The notes beneath the pieces were generated by a model. That model was not told where the DNA came from. It made no database searches and saw nothing but the letters and a program-made list of their open reading frames with translations. Both the position numbers and the translations under genes were made by a program. This document shows, one piece after another, positions 44,985-56,306 of a stretch of DNA of 64,000 nt. Origin of the DNA: Urechis unicinctus (lineage: Eukaryota; Annelida; Polychaeta; Xenopneusta; Urechidae); the NCBI GenBank assembly GCA_034190875.2, contig CM067354.1, positions 5,195,315-5,259,314 on the forward strand, read 5' to 3'. How positions within the stretch are numbered: position 1 is the first letter of the stretch; each line of letters opens with the position of its first letter.

Positions 44985-45763
44985 CGTTTAAAACCACCGT
45001 TCCGAAGTATTGAATTTGATCCGCTCTGGATTGATCAATGATGGAATACGCAGTAAGACAATGAGCTATTCGTCAATAAAATGTCCAATTCAACATAATT
45101 AACGAGATTAACTGGTTATGCACATAATCTGCACCTAAGACTATAATGGGGTATCGGTGGCATAAAAATGGGTCAATTGAGCAGTTTATTTAGCACTGGT
45201 GATTGACCCTCGTACAATAAGTAACGATCCAATCAAGATCGCCGTTATCTTACATATTATCCATCAATACCATCGATGTGAGCCACTAGAGACAAGCAAC
45301 ACGACCTTATTCTATGTACAAGTGGGTGTGTCGCGCTATGGCATACACAGCACAATATGGGCGGTATAGAATACTTAATAACGAGGATGATGAAGATGAT
45401 GATGATGATAATGATGATAAAAATGCTGCTGCTGCTGCTGATGATGATGTTCATGATGTTGATAATAATGATGATGATGATGATGACAAAGCAGCTATCA
45501 ACAATGCACAAACGGCTATGCAGATTTCTATAAGGCTCCTATGTCTATTGCTTCCAAGCGTTTTCCAAGCAATTCTGCCTCATTGTTCACAGTTTTAGTT
45601 CTATGAATGGAACTATGAAATATTAAATTTATTGTTCAATTTCAGCTGTGGTTGACCTATGATGCGCCGTTAACAGGAAGGTAAGCGTGTTTTAATGCGA
45701 CCAAACGCCTATTCGCGAGCACCAACATGGCAATGACGTGAAAGAATACGTATAAAACCCGTC
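44985..45763 (+). repeat. Inverted repeat 2, left arm
   Basis: Its reverse complement matches 47530-48345. Examples are the block with gcagctatcaacaatgcac (about 45491) against gtgcattgttgatagctg (about 47798), and aagcgtgttttaatgcgacc against ggtcgcattaaaacacac. It includes a GAT-rich run at about 45388-45490. Confidence 0.88.
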
Positions 45764-47529
45764 TTGTGGTGATAGTTTTACTGACAGCCTCTTTCTATGA
45801 CCAGTTAGATGTGTTGATAACCAGTAACTACTGGTTATGCCTGCTGCGGCAACCAGATTCCTCACTAAAGCTGTCCCTGCTACGACCATCCTTTACGTTT
45901 TTTGGTAAATAAGTTCATACTAATATACGTCACTGATAGTGTTAAAACCCTATGTAAATATGTTTCGCTAGCATGAAGTCCCAATATCCACTAGGGCCTC
46001 ACACAAGACAAATGACAAAAACTAGCTGTCCTTAATACCAGGCAATACAAACAGAAGAACCTCATTGATGTGCAGGATAACATTATCGCCATGGTTATGC
46101 CATATGAGCAGTACACTGATTATATGAAAGGCGAATATATTGTGTGTGGTCAATATGGATAAATATTGTCTCCTTACATGGATGCACTAGATAACGAATG
46201 CTATAAACTGATCGACCACAATGAGCACAACATTCATTTGACTACAGATACATCTATGTACAAATGCTTGTCTACATTGGACACCAGCTATTTGTAATGG
46301 ATTTAGACAGCACAATAGGCCTCATTTGAAATCTAAATGGTGCATCACTGCAGTTGATTGTATAGTATGTCCATTTTTGGAATGACTTCCCTCTCTATTT
46401 ACTTGTATTGTTAGGTCCTATTTGGGCAACCTTTATTTTGAAGTTCAGATTCGTGCACACGTATTGCTGATTGAGAATGGTGTCAACAGTTGCAGCTGTA
46501 GAGACAGTTTTACCAGGTGGTGCTTGTTTGCGATGGGAAAGGTGAAGTTCACCTATTCAAAGGCAACCTGGAGACACGTATTTGTAATTCCCTTTTGTGT
46601 CATTACTCAAAAGTAAGCTGTGCATCAGCTGACTTTGTTGAAAATAATCGACAGCAGAGGTGTAGTTATCCAACGGAACTATATTTCCTCATCATACTTA
46701 CCATTTATGCCATGATTACCCACAGTAAGATTTGAGTCTTTCTCGGCCGTGTTTGGGAGACAATAACGTTTAAATAGTGGCTTTCGTTATGTCCAGCCTA
46801 CGTACTTTAGCGTGAATTCCATGCAGTTACAGCAGAGAAGCGACACAGAGAAGCTCTATCTGTGACCGTCATGCATTCTTAAAGTCTAGTGTTGAGTGAG
46901 ACATACAGAGGCATGTAAAAATGTCTCAACATCTTGGTAGACCCTTCCTTCGTGCAACCTGGGCTCCTCAAATATCATCTATGACAAGTCGACCGATCTA
47001 CTGAACCCTGCACATCACACCGCGATGTGCATCAATCCCATCACTCTCATCAACAAGTATATATTGTGGAATATTCCACATCCTCACAAGCACCAAGCTT
47101 CTTCTGCTAAGCACCTGGCCCCACAGTCGAAGCACAAACCCTGCTGTTACCTTTGAAACGCTTCTGAGCCACAGCAAAAATTGAAATTGACATCCTAACA
47201 ATTCTTATATGTTTGTAGATAATGAATGACATATGTTGTCCATGATTGTTGAGGAACAATCTTTGGAAAACCAAACTACTCACATGACCATGCGGCTTCG
47301 TTGGCTACATTGGCGTACGTTGTTGACGTACTTTAAATATTATTTCAGCAAACCAACCTACTCATCCAAATAGGCGACTTAACAAAAACTAATTGTGTGT
47401 TTTTAGGTATCAATAAACTTATGTTTGGGTTATTCGCGTGAAATATACATAATTTTATGTAAATAATTGATGACTGTTTCAATCACTGTAGCAATCAGGA
47501 ATCAGGAATCAGAGCAGTAGCCGATCGTT
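45764..47529. other. Spacer of inverted repeat 2, no gene seen
   Basis: About 1.77 kb without a convincing open frame or RNA motif. Confidence 0.6.
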
Positions 47530-47818
47530 GACGGTTTATAGATGTTAACTTTCACGCCATTGCCATGTTGGTACTCGAGAATGAGCGCTTGGTCGCATTA
47601 AAACACACTCACATTCCTGTTAATAGCTAGCTTGGTATTGCATCTGACGTTAACCACAGCTGATATTAAACAAGATTGAAGAATAGATTCGTTCATAGAC
47701 GTAGAACTAACATTGTGAACAATGAGGCAGAATTGCTTGGACAACACTTGGAAGCAATAGACATAGGAGACTGATAGAAATCTGCATAGCCGTTCGTGCA
47801 TTGTTGATAGCTGTTTTG

Positions 47819-47892
<74 letters not shown>

Positions 47893-48345
47893 TGCATTAT
47901 CATGATTAAATATTCAATACCGCCCATATTGTGCTCCGTATGCCATAGGTGACACACCCGCTCGCATTTAGAACAAGGTCGTGTTGCTTGTCTCTAGAGG
48001 CTCACGTCAATGGTGATTGATGGATTATATGTAAGATAAAGGCGGTCTTCATGTGATCGTTACTTATTGTACGAGGGTCAATCTCCATTGCTTAAACTTA
48101 GGCCTACATTTGCACTCATATGAAGTTGGTTATTATTCGTTCATGGGTCCAAGCATCTTAATAAACCGCACAGTTGGCCCATTTTTATGGCGCAAGTTTG
48201 CCAACGATACACCATTATTGTCTTAGGTGCAGATTATATGTCTAGCAAGTTAATCATATTGAATTTGACATTTAATGACGAAAAGCTCCATCATTTAACA
48301 ATCCAGAGAGGATAAAGTTTGTCAAAACGGTGTTTTGGGTGCAAA
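47530..48345 (-). repeat. Inverted repeat 2, right arm
   Basis: Partner of 44985-45763. It carries a pure (CAT)n run at 47820-47892, the mirror of the GAT run in the other arm, and a 65-bp insertion (about 48098-48162) not present at the matching place of the left arm. Confidence 0.88.
47820..47892. repeat. (ATC)n microsatellite, about 24 units
   Basis: Perfect trinucleotide run. The poly-Met frame on the minus strand is an artefact. Confidence 0.97.
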
Positions 48346-49480
48346 ACTATAACTAAGCACCAGAATGCTAGTTCAAGCACGCACATATGGAAATCTGTTT
48401 GTATGCAACTTCTACAGTAGCAATACATTCTACTGTGTCATTGGGACATGACATTGACAACAGAAAACAGTTCCATTTAACAGAAAACCTCCTGATAAAG
48501 CCATTCCAATGAGTCGTTTGAATCGGGATTGAACCGTCTTGCGGTATCATACCCATTTCCCTTATATGCGACATCATTTAGTGACCCGCAATACGAATTG
48601 ACATCGACTAGGATTACTCCGTGAACGTATATTGCCAAACCTTACTGGGGTTGATAAACATAATCATTAATGCCAAGATAGATAAGCACAGTGAATCTGC
48701 CTGAAATACAAAGCTGGTAAGCGGCTGTCATTTTATATCAATGCTGGCAGATATATGCGCCCCGATGACATCGGATTGTTTGATTAAAGTTCTACCGTAA
48801 AGGGAAACTTTACCTAAAATGCCAATGATAGGTTTGTTCATAAAACAAGGTAGTAAACTTGATTCTATACAATAAGAGATCGCACGTCCTCCTACGAACC
48901 TAATTTTACCCATATATGCTTTTCACCCAGGCACAGTGAGGAAAGCTAAAGAAAGCTGACAACAATTTATTTCGCCGAAGTAATGTTTGCCACCGGTACT
49001 GACGTTGGGTTTGAGTTAATAAGATGCATTATTCTTACTATCATGGTATAACAGAGATTGATACATAATGAAACAATCCATAGCCAACTGTGCTTTCAAC
49101 ATTCTGCAGTCTTCTTTTTTTATTTTCACTCTTACTTCACAAATGGTGATAGGACACTGAACAGCTAAGAGTTTCCAGGAAGCAACGTCATCTCTGTCAT
49201 AGTCCTCGATACTATGAGGAGACTCCAGCTTTTTCTGCGTTGGTAGAAATACCAATACACATCTCTGACGGTAGGCGATCTATGTTTTTCTTCTCCTTCA
49301 TTAGTTGGCTCAGACGATGTGCAGGAAATAACACGCGTAAGTGAAACAAAGAAAAGAAACAATTCTACGTGAGTGCGAGGTGCTAAAACGAATTTGCCAA
49401 TAAGATTACGCATAAGTCACTCCCCGGTCGCTGATTGGTGTAATTCGTTTTCTAATCTTTATCTTGCTAAATATCACCGA
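48346..49480. other. Non-coding stretch
   Basis: No gene seen. The segment ataggacactgaacagctaagagtttcc (about 49149-49177) resembles ataggacaccaagcagctgagagtttcc near 41616, and a few neighbouring words match too, so this may be a strongly diverged direct repeat of 41.2-41.65 kb. Confidence 0.5.
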
Positions 49481-49483
49481 CTG

Positions 49484-49602
49484 TTTTTGGAAAGTGTTTC
49501 CGACTGCTGAGCTTTGCGAGCTCATGTGATGAACGGGCGGTATTTGGGTGAGGTCATTCTATTTTTGGCAGTTTTATTGAGAAGTTTGTAAATGGCTATT
49601 AA
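49484..49602 (+). repeat. Subterminal repeat, copy 1
   Basis: It contains tttggaaagtgtttccgact and gaacgggcggtatttgggtg, and ends with ggctattaaaagtcaa. Confidence 0.7.
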
Positions 49603-49817
49603 AAGTCAAAAAGCGGTAATCGGTTTGAAAGATTGGGAAGTCAAGGATAGCGTTATTGTTGGCGTGAGTATTCACCTGTTGCTCTTAATATGAAGACGGT
49701 CTTTACGAGGTTATTTGTAGCTATTAACTTCCTTTATCCCATGACATGTGGTGATATATTGAAATGGTGACCTTAGAATTGTCGGGTTATGTCCTTAGGG
49801 AGGTTAGTGAACTTAGC

Positions 49818-49906
49818 AACCTGATGTGATGAACGGGCGGTATTTGGGTGAGGTCATTTTTGACAGTTTTATTGAGGACTTTGTAAATGGCTATTAAAAG
49901 TCAATT
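49818..49906 (+). repeat. Subterminal repeat, copy 2
   Basis: It repeats the part from tgatgtgatgaacgggcggt to ggctattaaaagtcaa of copy 1, nearly identical. Confidence 0.8.
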
Positions 49907-50156
49907 TGCGTAGTATGTCGGTCGATTGGAGTTTTCACGTGAATGAATCTTAATAGCATATGAGTATTCAATTACATACGAGGGCAAATGACAGGTGACT
50001 TTAATTTGAAGTGTGTTCTAACTCTCATTGAGAATATAACGCCAGGTGGTTAAAACTTGACCATTGGATATTTCTCAAAATGGGGGGTGGAGTTATGGGT
50101 TACAAATAGCTGATGGTAACTTTACTTCCAAATAGTTTTCATCTGAAATATCAAAG

Positions 50157-50378
50157 ATGGAGCACATTTACGCCAATCATTATATTTCATCAGATCCGAC
50201 AAAGTCGAGATTTTACCATTCCAACTATTCTAGTTTAATTGAACAAACGTCTGCAAATCCGGATTTAGCAGAGCAATTTGGAATTAATAAAAAGGTATAT
50301 TATAAGCGATTCGAATATACAGTTGGAGTTACAGAGGCGTACCCTTGCTATATATATCGGCACCCACCCGTTGGGTGA
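50157..50378 (+). CDS. Hypothetical 73-codon open frame
   Basis: It starts MEHIYANHYISSDPTKSRFY and ends at a stop after RHPPVG, with a second frame overlapping from 50278. Composition looks protein-like, but no family was recognised. It lies about 800 bp before the polymerase gene on the same strand inside the element. A GTGAGT donor-like site at 50423 and an acceptor-like TGCAG at 50516-50520 hint at splicing. It could be a small element gene or chance. Confidence 0.25.
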   Translation: MEHIYANHYISSDPTKSRFYHSNYSSLIEQTSANPDLAEQFGINKKVYYKRFEYTVGVTEAYPCYIYRHPPVG

Positions 50379-50956
50379 AAGTCATCAAGAAGGGTGGCTC
50401 TCTCATAACGGCTTATCCTGTACTGTGAGTATTCGCTTAAAACACGCTTTATGGCTGTATAGGTTCGTTGACTTTTGTACCTGTTATAAGTCTATATATT
50501 TTTTTTATTTTTGTATGCAGGGACCCTAAACATCTTTTACAAAACAGTGAGTACCGCAAATGATTAAGATTCTTTGGAATTTTATTTTGGTTTATTCTTA
50601 GAGATTAAAACAAAAATAATTTGTTTTGTTTGTAGGATGAAGATAGAAGAAATTAGTTAGAATTAAATATTTTTAAAATTTAAATAAATATATATAAATG
50701 TTATACTGGTGTTTGTGTTATTAATCGTACTTGATGAATCTGTGGTATAATTACACAAGTTGGTAATGTGATTTGCTTATTGTCGAATTCATGACGCGCT
50801 TCTATGGTCATTAGATAACGACTCATTTCAAACGATTTGATAAATTAGTCATTGTGAGTTGCCTCCCCTTAGCGCTAAAAATTACTCAAGCGTATATCAT
50901 TGTCAAATCTGGGTGTCGGTCGATTTCGCATTCACCTCAGATATTGTGGTGACATC

Positions 50957-51062
50957 ATTCTATTTTGGGAAAGTGTTTCCGACTGCTGAGGTTTGCGACC
51001 TTGGTAATACATTGTGCTGTGCGCTATTTGGATGACATCATTCTATTTTTGGAAAGTGATTT
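50957..51062 (+). repeat. Subterminal repeat, copy 3 (diverged)
   Basis: It repeats gaaagtgtttccgactgctgag from copy 1 and holds cattctatttttggaaagtg twice. It lies just before the polymerase promoter. Confidence 0.65.
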
Positions 51063-51133
51063 CACAATGTCCTCGGATATGTCGGTTATGTCGTCATAGT
51101 TTGCTGACCTAAGCTAAGTGATGGGATAGAGGG

Positions 51134-51173
51134 TGTATATAAAACGCGAGAGTGTCTCAGTTCAGTTATAACC
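51134..51173 (+). promoter_or_regulatory. Core promoter of the element-2 polymerase gene
   Basis: A clear TATA box (gtatataaaa, 51135-51144) is followed about 22 bp later by an initiator-like tcagttcagt and then ATG at 51174 in an accATGG context. The spacing fits a eukaryotic Pol II core promoter. Confidence 0.65.
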
Positions 51174-51277
51174 ATGGCTGAGAAGAGACAGCTCGGTGCT
51201 CTCAATGATGTGAGCAAACGCAGTAGACAGATGAGCGGACTTGTTAAAAGCCGTGGAACAGATTGAATCAGAAAACA

Positions 51278-51388
51278 GTAAGTATGATTTTATTTTCTAT
51301 ATCTGAATTATAGAATTACCAGGTATACGTCATTTTTTTTTTATTTATTTATTTATTTATTTATTTTTGTTACGCGTGTGTGTTTTAG
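51278..51388 (+). other. Spliceosomal intron in PolB
   Basis: Donor gtaagtatg, acceptor gtgttttag, 111 bp. The flanking codons join in phase. An internal (TTTA)n run supplies pyrimidines. Confidence 0.75.
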
Positions 51389-51535
51389 TGTTGACGGGAG
51401 ACGAAGATATTTTACATACAGCCATGGACGCGTATGAAATCGAACAGGCCAATGCAGCGCTGGATTCGTTAAACCAAGTTCAAAAAACCCCCCCAACACA
51501 AACTGGAAATGGCGCTGCAGTCGACAACGCTAAGG

Positions 51536-51624
51536 GTAGGTCTATTACAGGGTAGGTCTATTACGGGGTAGAATTGAGGAATGACGGAAATCTTTATGAC
51601 ATTGGTTGATATTTATATTGACAG
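51536..51624 (+). other. Possible intron in PolB
   Basis: Donor gtaggtc, acceptor attgacag. A 16-bp block (ggtaggtctattac) is duplicated at the donor, giving two equal donor candidates. The reading frame after the acceptor is unclear, so this one is weak. Confidence 0.35.
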
Positions 51625-52337
51625 ATTATCGATGATTATGTCGACAGAAGCTGTGTTGGCTGCGAATGAAAGAGCTATACGGACTCATACGCGATTTGGA
51701 AGGCTACAAACGGTTTACAATTATAGTTTATCAGAAGATGTGCCCAACCTCAACCAGTATATATTTGAGGAATGCAATTCAGCCTTTAAAATCAACGGGA
51801 GTTATGGATTCTTATTACGTCGCAAAGAAACAGATGAATTGCGGTACTTTCACTCGTCAGTTAATAATCATCGAATGCTAGCAACCCCTCTAGTCGTACG
51901 GAATGCGACAGGGCAATGGATGAAATAACCAAAACAGACATTTTAACCCACGCCCAGAACCAACGACCAGATTCGAAATGGAGTGTTGAGGAAGTGACTA
52001 ATTTGACCATCTTTGTGAACCCAATCGATGATCACGTGATCGGCTACCCACCACCTGTTATGCCGGAACACCTGAAAAGAAGCATAGCCATCAACTTGTT
52101 AGACCGAAAGAAAACCACGGTAAACCGTATCAAGACCGATTGTGTTTTTTCAGGGCACTAGCCTTGCACAGAGGAGCGAAGATCACGGGTTTAGAGAATG
52201 CAGCAAAAACATTGTTAAAGACTGCTTACCCCAAACAAAAGAAAAAAACATTTGTGGGTGTACCTCTTGAAGACGTCGAAAGACTAGCAAAACAATTTGA
52301 AGTGAATGTCACAGTGTACACGCTAGACGAGAATCGA

Positions 52338-52452
52338 GTAAGTGTGTCTTTAAGTGAATAAACAGAAGTAATACAAGAAACGATGTAATCATTTGATATC
52401 CAAATGGAAATATGAGAAACGGGATGTGATCGTTTTGTTATATGTGTTTCAG
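52338..52452 (+). other. Spliceosomal intron in PolB
   Basis: Donor gtaagtgtg after codon CGA, acceptor tgtgtttcag, 115 bp. The exon resumes in frame with VATLVKQT and the finger region. Confidence 0.75.
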
Positions 52453-54385
52453 GTAGCTACTTTGGTCAAGCAAACGCGTACAAAATTCACCTTGACCTTG
52501 AAATTGAACCTGCACGAAAATCACTTTAGTTACATAAAAATCTTTGACCTTTATTGCAAATCATATATTTGTGGTACCTGTCAGAAGCTGTGGAAAAGTG
52601 AGTAAAAACTACAATGCCACGAAAACAAATGTACTGTGGAAACGAAATACAAGTACCAAGGTGGTGTTTTTCATCTACCACCCACTATCTTTGAAGGGTT
52701 ACGGGATGAAGGAATCGAAATAGAAGACGGTATTTACCCTTACAGAGACACCTATGATTTTGAAAGTTATTTTGAAGAAGACAACCTACCCATCAATTCA
52801 CCCAAAGTCACCTGGGACCAAAAACATGTGCCGTTATCAGTGAGTGTATGCAGCAATGTACCTGATTATACAGAAACGAAAATGCTTTGTAACGGAAGGA
52901 AACGCGCAAACATTGATTGACAGAATGATGATGTACATAGAGGAGATATCAAACGCTGCCTATCTACTGATGCTTGATCGCTATGAAGCTGCCCTAACCC
53001 AGTTACAAGAGAAAATCGATGAAGCGTATCAACGTGAGCCGGTCGCCAATGGAGAACACCCATTGCAGAAATTACAGGGCAAATTCGACAACTATTTACA
53101 GTCGGATTCAACTCATCGAATTATGACCTCAACGTTGTGAAAATACCGTTGACAACTTACCTGCAAGAACATTCATCAATCAAGTATACCATCAAACGAA
53201 ATAACTCATTCATGTGCATTGAAACGGACCGTGTACAGTTTTTGGATATCACCAACTTTATTGCACCTGGATATACATACGACAAATACCTACGAGCCTT
53301 TCAATGTGAACAGAAAAAGGGGTATTTCCAGATAAAATGGGTGACACTCGATCGTTTGAACAAGAATACGCGGACTTTTAAAGACTTTTTGATATATTAC
53401 AACAATTTAGATGTCGAACTGTTTCTGGAAACCATAGAGAAACAGAGTCGTTTTTACAGTGAGAGAGGTATAGATGTGTTGAAGGATGGAATATCAGTAC
53501 CCGGATTAACCATACGATATTTGTTTCAAGACTTGGAAGATTATTTTACCTTACCAGACAACAAAAAACAGCGACATCTATTGGTTGATAAAAAATGGAA
53601 TAGTGGGCGGACCCTCAATCATCTTTCATCTTACCACGAAAAAGGAAAAAACTTACATCAGGCGTGAACAGAACGGAAATGAAGCAAAGTTGTGTGAAGG
53701 AATCGTGGGTTACGATGCCAATGCGCTGTATCTGTGGGCCTTGTCTCAACCCATGCCAGCCAACTTTCCAACCCGGCGACACGCACCTGAGTTTAAACCG
53801 GTACAGACCCGAAAACGTGGTGTAGCGGATGAATGGTTGGCTTGGATAGCACACAGCTCACAAAACCAAATACAACACCGACTAAACAGAGGGGAAAAAA
53901 GAATAGGTGCCCGGTGATTACCCGTAGACGGTTAGTGCGAAGAAACTCAAACAGTGTATCAATTTCACGGATGTGTATGGCATGGTTGCCCGTGTCTGAA
54001 ATTGACCCATAGCCCCATCAGTGGAAAACTAATGAGTGACTTATGTGCGGAAACAGAAAGAAATACCCAGTATTTGAGAGGATTAGGTTATGATGTCGTA
54101 GCTGTGTGGGAATGTGAATGGACGAAACGGAAAACAGACCCTCAGATCAAAGCGTTCACGTACAGTCGACCGCAACCACCACGAAGCGCTTTGACGGAAA
54201 AACAGCTCATAGACAATATACGTGACGGAACCTTTTTTGGAATGGCTGAAGTAGATATACACGTACCAGAAACCCTTAAAGACTAATTTAGTGAAATGAC
54301 CCCTATATTCAAAAACATTGAACTGACCCGAGATGAAATCGGACCCTTTATGCGAGACTATGCTGAACAACGGGACATTATGAAA

Positions 54386-54482
54386 GTGAGTAAACAAGGT
54401 GACAAGGGGCGTGGGGATCATAATGTATTTTGTTGCGATCATTATGATGTCATAACGATTTTTATTGTTTATTTTCATATAG
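54386..54482 (+). other. Spliceosomal intron in PolB
   Basis: Donor gtgagtaaac after RDIMK, acceptor tattttcatatag with a T-rich tract, 97 bp. The frame continues TEWRKLIGSYKG. Confidence 0.82.
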
Positions 54483-54655
54483 ACGGAATGGCGGAAGTTG
54501 ATAGGGAGCTACAAAGGTGTGAAAATATTGCTTGCTAGCCCACTACTGAAATGGTACTTGGAACATGGCCTGGTGATCACAAAGATATACCAAACACTGG
54601 AGTATGAACCCACAGCCTGTTTCAAACGATTTGCCGAGACCGTATCAGACGCCAG

Positions 54656-54734
54656 GTATGTACGAATACAGTTATATGTTATACTCTTTCAAGCATTGAA
54701 TTTTATTTTTGATAATGTTCTTGTTTGTGTGTAG
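54656..54734 (+). other. Spliceosomal intron in PolB
   Basis: Donor gtatgtacg, acceptor gtttgtgtgtag, 79 bp. The split Arg codon (AG|A) joins in phase. Confidence 0.82.
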
Positions 54735-54802
54735 ACGTGGGGGTGATGTCGACCCGAGTCAGACCGTTATAACTTTTAAGCTACTTGGAAATTCGGCCTA
54801 TG

Positions 54803-54962
54803 GTAAATATACTAAAATGTATTAGTGTAAAATATATTTATTTAATTGTTATTTTCAAATTTATTTCAAATTTATGATTTGAAAAAGAAAAAAATATATA
54901 TTTATATATAAAAAATACCCGTCAAGTGCTGTTGATTTATACTAATTTGTCTATGTTTGTAG
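54803..54962 (+). other. Spliceosomal intron interrupting polymerase motif B
   Basis: Donor gtaaatata inside the Gly codon of SAYG, acceptor tatgtttgtag, 160 bp and very AT-rich. The next exon supplies the Lys that completes motif B. Confidence 0.82.
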
Positions 54963-55909
54963 GTAAATGCGTCATGGATAAAACTAAACACCGTGATGTC
55001 TGATACGCAGACTACCGAGAGGGTCAGAAATTGATCAACGACAAAAGATTCAGAGCCTTGAACGAATTAACCCCCAACCTGTTTGAAATCGACATGGCCA
55101 AAACCATCATTAATCTCAACTTACCCCAACAAATAGGCTATTTTGTTTATCAATACGCCAAATTAAGAATGCTTTAATTTTACTATGATTGTATTGACAA
55201 GTATGTCGCGAGATCTGATTTTGCCTATGTACAGATGGACACTGATAGTAGTTATATCGCCCTTAGTAGTAGTCATCTAACGGATGTCATCCAACCCAAC
55301 ATGAAAGAACAATTTTACCGAGATTACCCCCAATGGTTGCCAGCTGTAGCGTGTGATGATCACACCAACGACTTTATACAGTGTAAAACGAACGGAACCC
55401 CGTGGGTACCTCAACCGTGCTGTGTGACCCGCCAAAAATATGATAAACGTACCCGGGGTTATTTAAAGAGGATTGGAGTGGAGATGGTTTTATTGGACTG
55501 TGCAGTAAAACCTATTACTGTTATGGAACTACGGATAAAGCCTCGTGTAAAGGACTCAATAAGCGTCAAATGAAATATTTGAATGTGCTGAGAGAACAAA
55601 AATCGGGTCGCGGTGTGAACCGTGGCTTTCGCGTTAACAATAACACAATGTATTAGTATACGCAAATTAGAGATGGATTAAGTTATTTTTACCCCAAGAG
55701 AATTGTGAGTGCAGATGGTGTAAGCACTAAACCGTTAGATGTGTGATACGTTAATATGCTATTTAAGAAATTTGATATGTTTTATTATGTAATAAATTGA
55801 AGTTAAGGTGTTATGTAATCGATGGATGTGCGCTCTGTAAGAAATTGATGTTTAAATGATGTGTGAGAAACTAAGAATAAAAACATCGTATATTTTCAAC
55901 ACGCGTTGT

Positions 55910-56304
55910 TTATTTGGCTTGAATTAAACATGTCACCAGCTTATCGTTGGTTGAATAATCGTCGGTAAATACAGCCAGCAATTGGTTCAAACTTATTCCA
56001 CGACATAGTTTCTTTAAATAATACAAACAATAAAGTCCACAAGTATTGGAATTGAAGTCTTGTAATGGCTTAGAATTATAAGTCCAGGTCACACAATGTT
56101 TGTTCATGTACTTCACAAATACGTTATGAATAGGAGGTAGTCCATAAGAATCAAAATATTCGCCTCTTTCATTATGATCAATGAAAATAGCGACCCAGGG
56201 CTTCGCCTCTTTCATGGGGTAGTGACATCAATTTATTCCGAAAAAACAGTAGCTCGAGTGAAAGCGTCTTTTTGTAAGAGCTCGTGTAATTGTCTGGTAT
56301 CCAT
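55910..56304 (-). pseudogene. PRO: Adenain-like cysteine protease, damaged
   Basis: The maturation protease of the capsid. It starts ATG 56304 (MDTRQLHELLQKDAF), two bases after the capsid stop, and soon hits stops. An open part resumes at about 56215 (MKEAKPWVAIFIDHN) and runs to 55910. Present are the acidic residue region GEYFDSYG, the oxyanion Gln and the catalytic Cys with their surrounding motif (QDFNSNTCGLYCLYYL). In the family the residue before the conserved W-A is the catalytic His; here it is Pro (KPWVAI). Some 20-30 residues between the two parts also seem lost. A 14-bp word (atgaaagaggcgaa on the minus strand) occurs twice around the His site, so a local duplication may have caused the change. 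Probably inactive. Confidence 0.82.
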
Positions 56305-56306
56305 TG

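Larger units (their letters stand above)
51174..55743 (+). pseudogene. PolB: DNA polymerase B of element 2: intron-containing, many stops and frameshifts
   Basis: Family-B protein-primed polymerase. Exon pieces in order: start at 51174; a coiled N-terminus (MDAYEIEQANAALDSLNQ); the region with AFKINGSYGFLLRR; an FRALALHRG motif near 52153; a CxxC...HxxxC finger around 52558-52632; exonuclease motif II (GFNSSNYDLN) near 53105; palm motif A (YDANALYLW) near 53713; the conserved YQFHGCVWHGCPC; motif B (KLLGNSAYG) ending at the splice site 54803; and motif C (MDTDSSY) at 55234. It ends about 55743. Five good GT-AG introns are listed separately. In-frame stops lie at 52603, 53915, 53933, 54284, 55001, 55175 and 55654. 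Frame changes lie near 51245, 52117, 52880, 53085, 53595 and 55500. The stretch before 53390 also seems shortened. It converges with the minus-strand protease gene. Confidence 0.88.

Noticed and set aside
45257-45598. Poly-Ile and poly-Asp frames
   Set aside because: They are translations of the GAT run in inverted repeat 2.
47598-47957. Poly-Met frame
   Set aside because: It is a translation of the CAT microsatellite.
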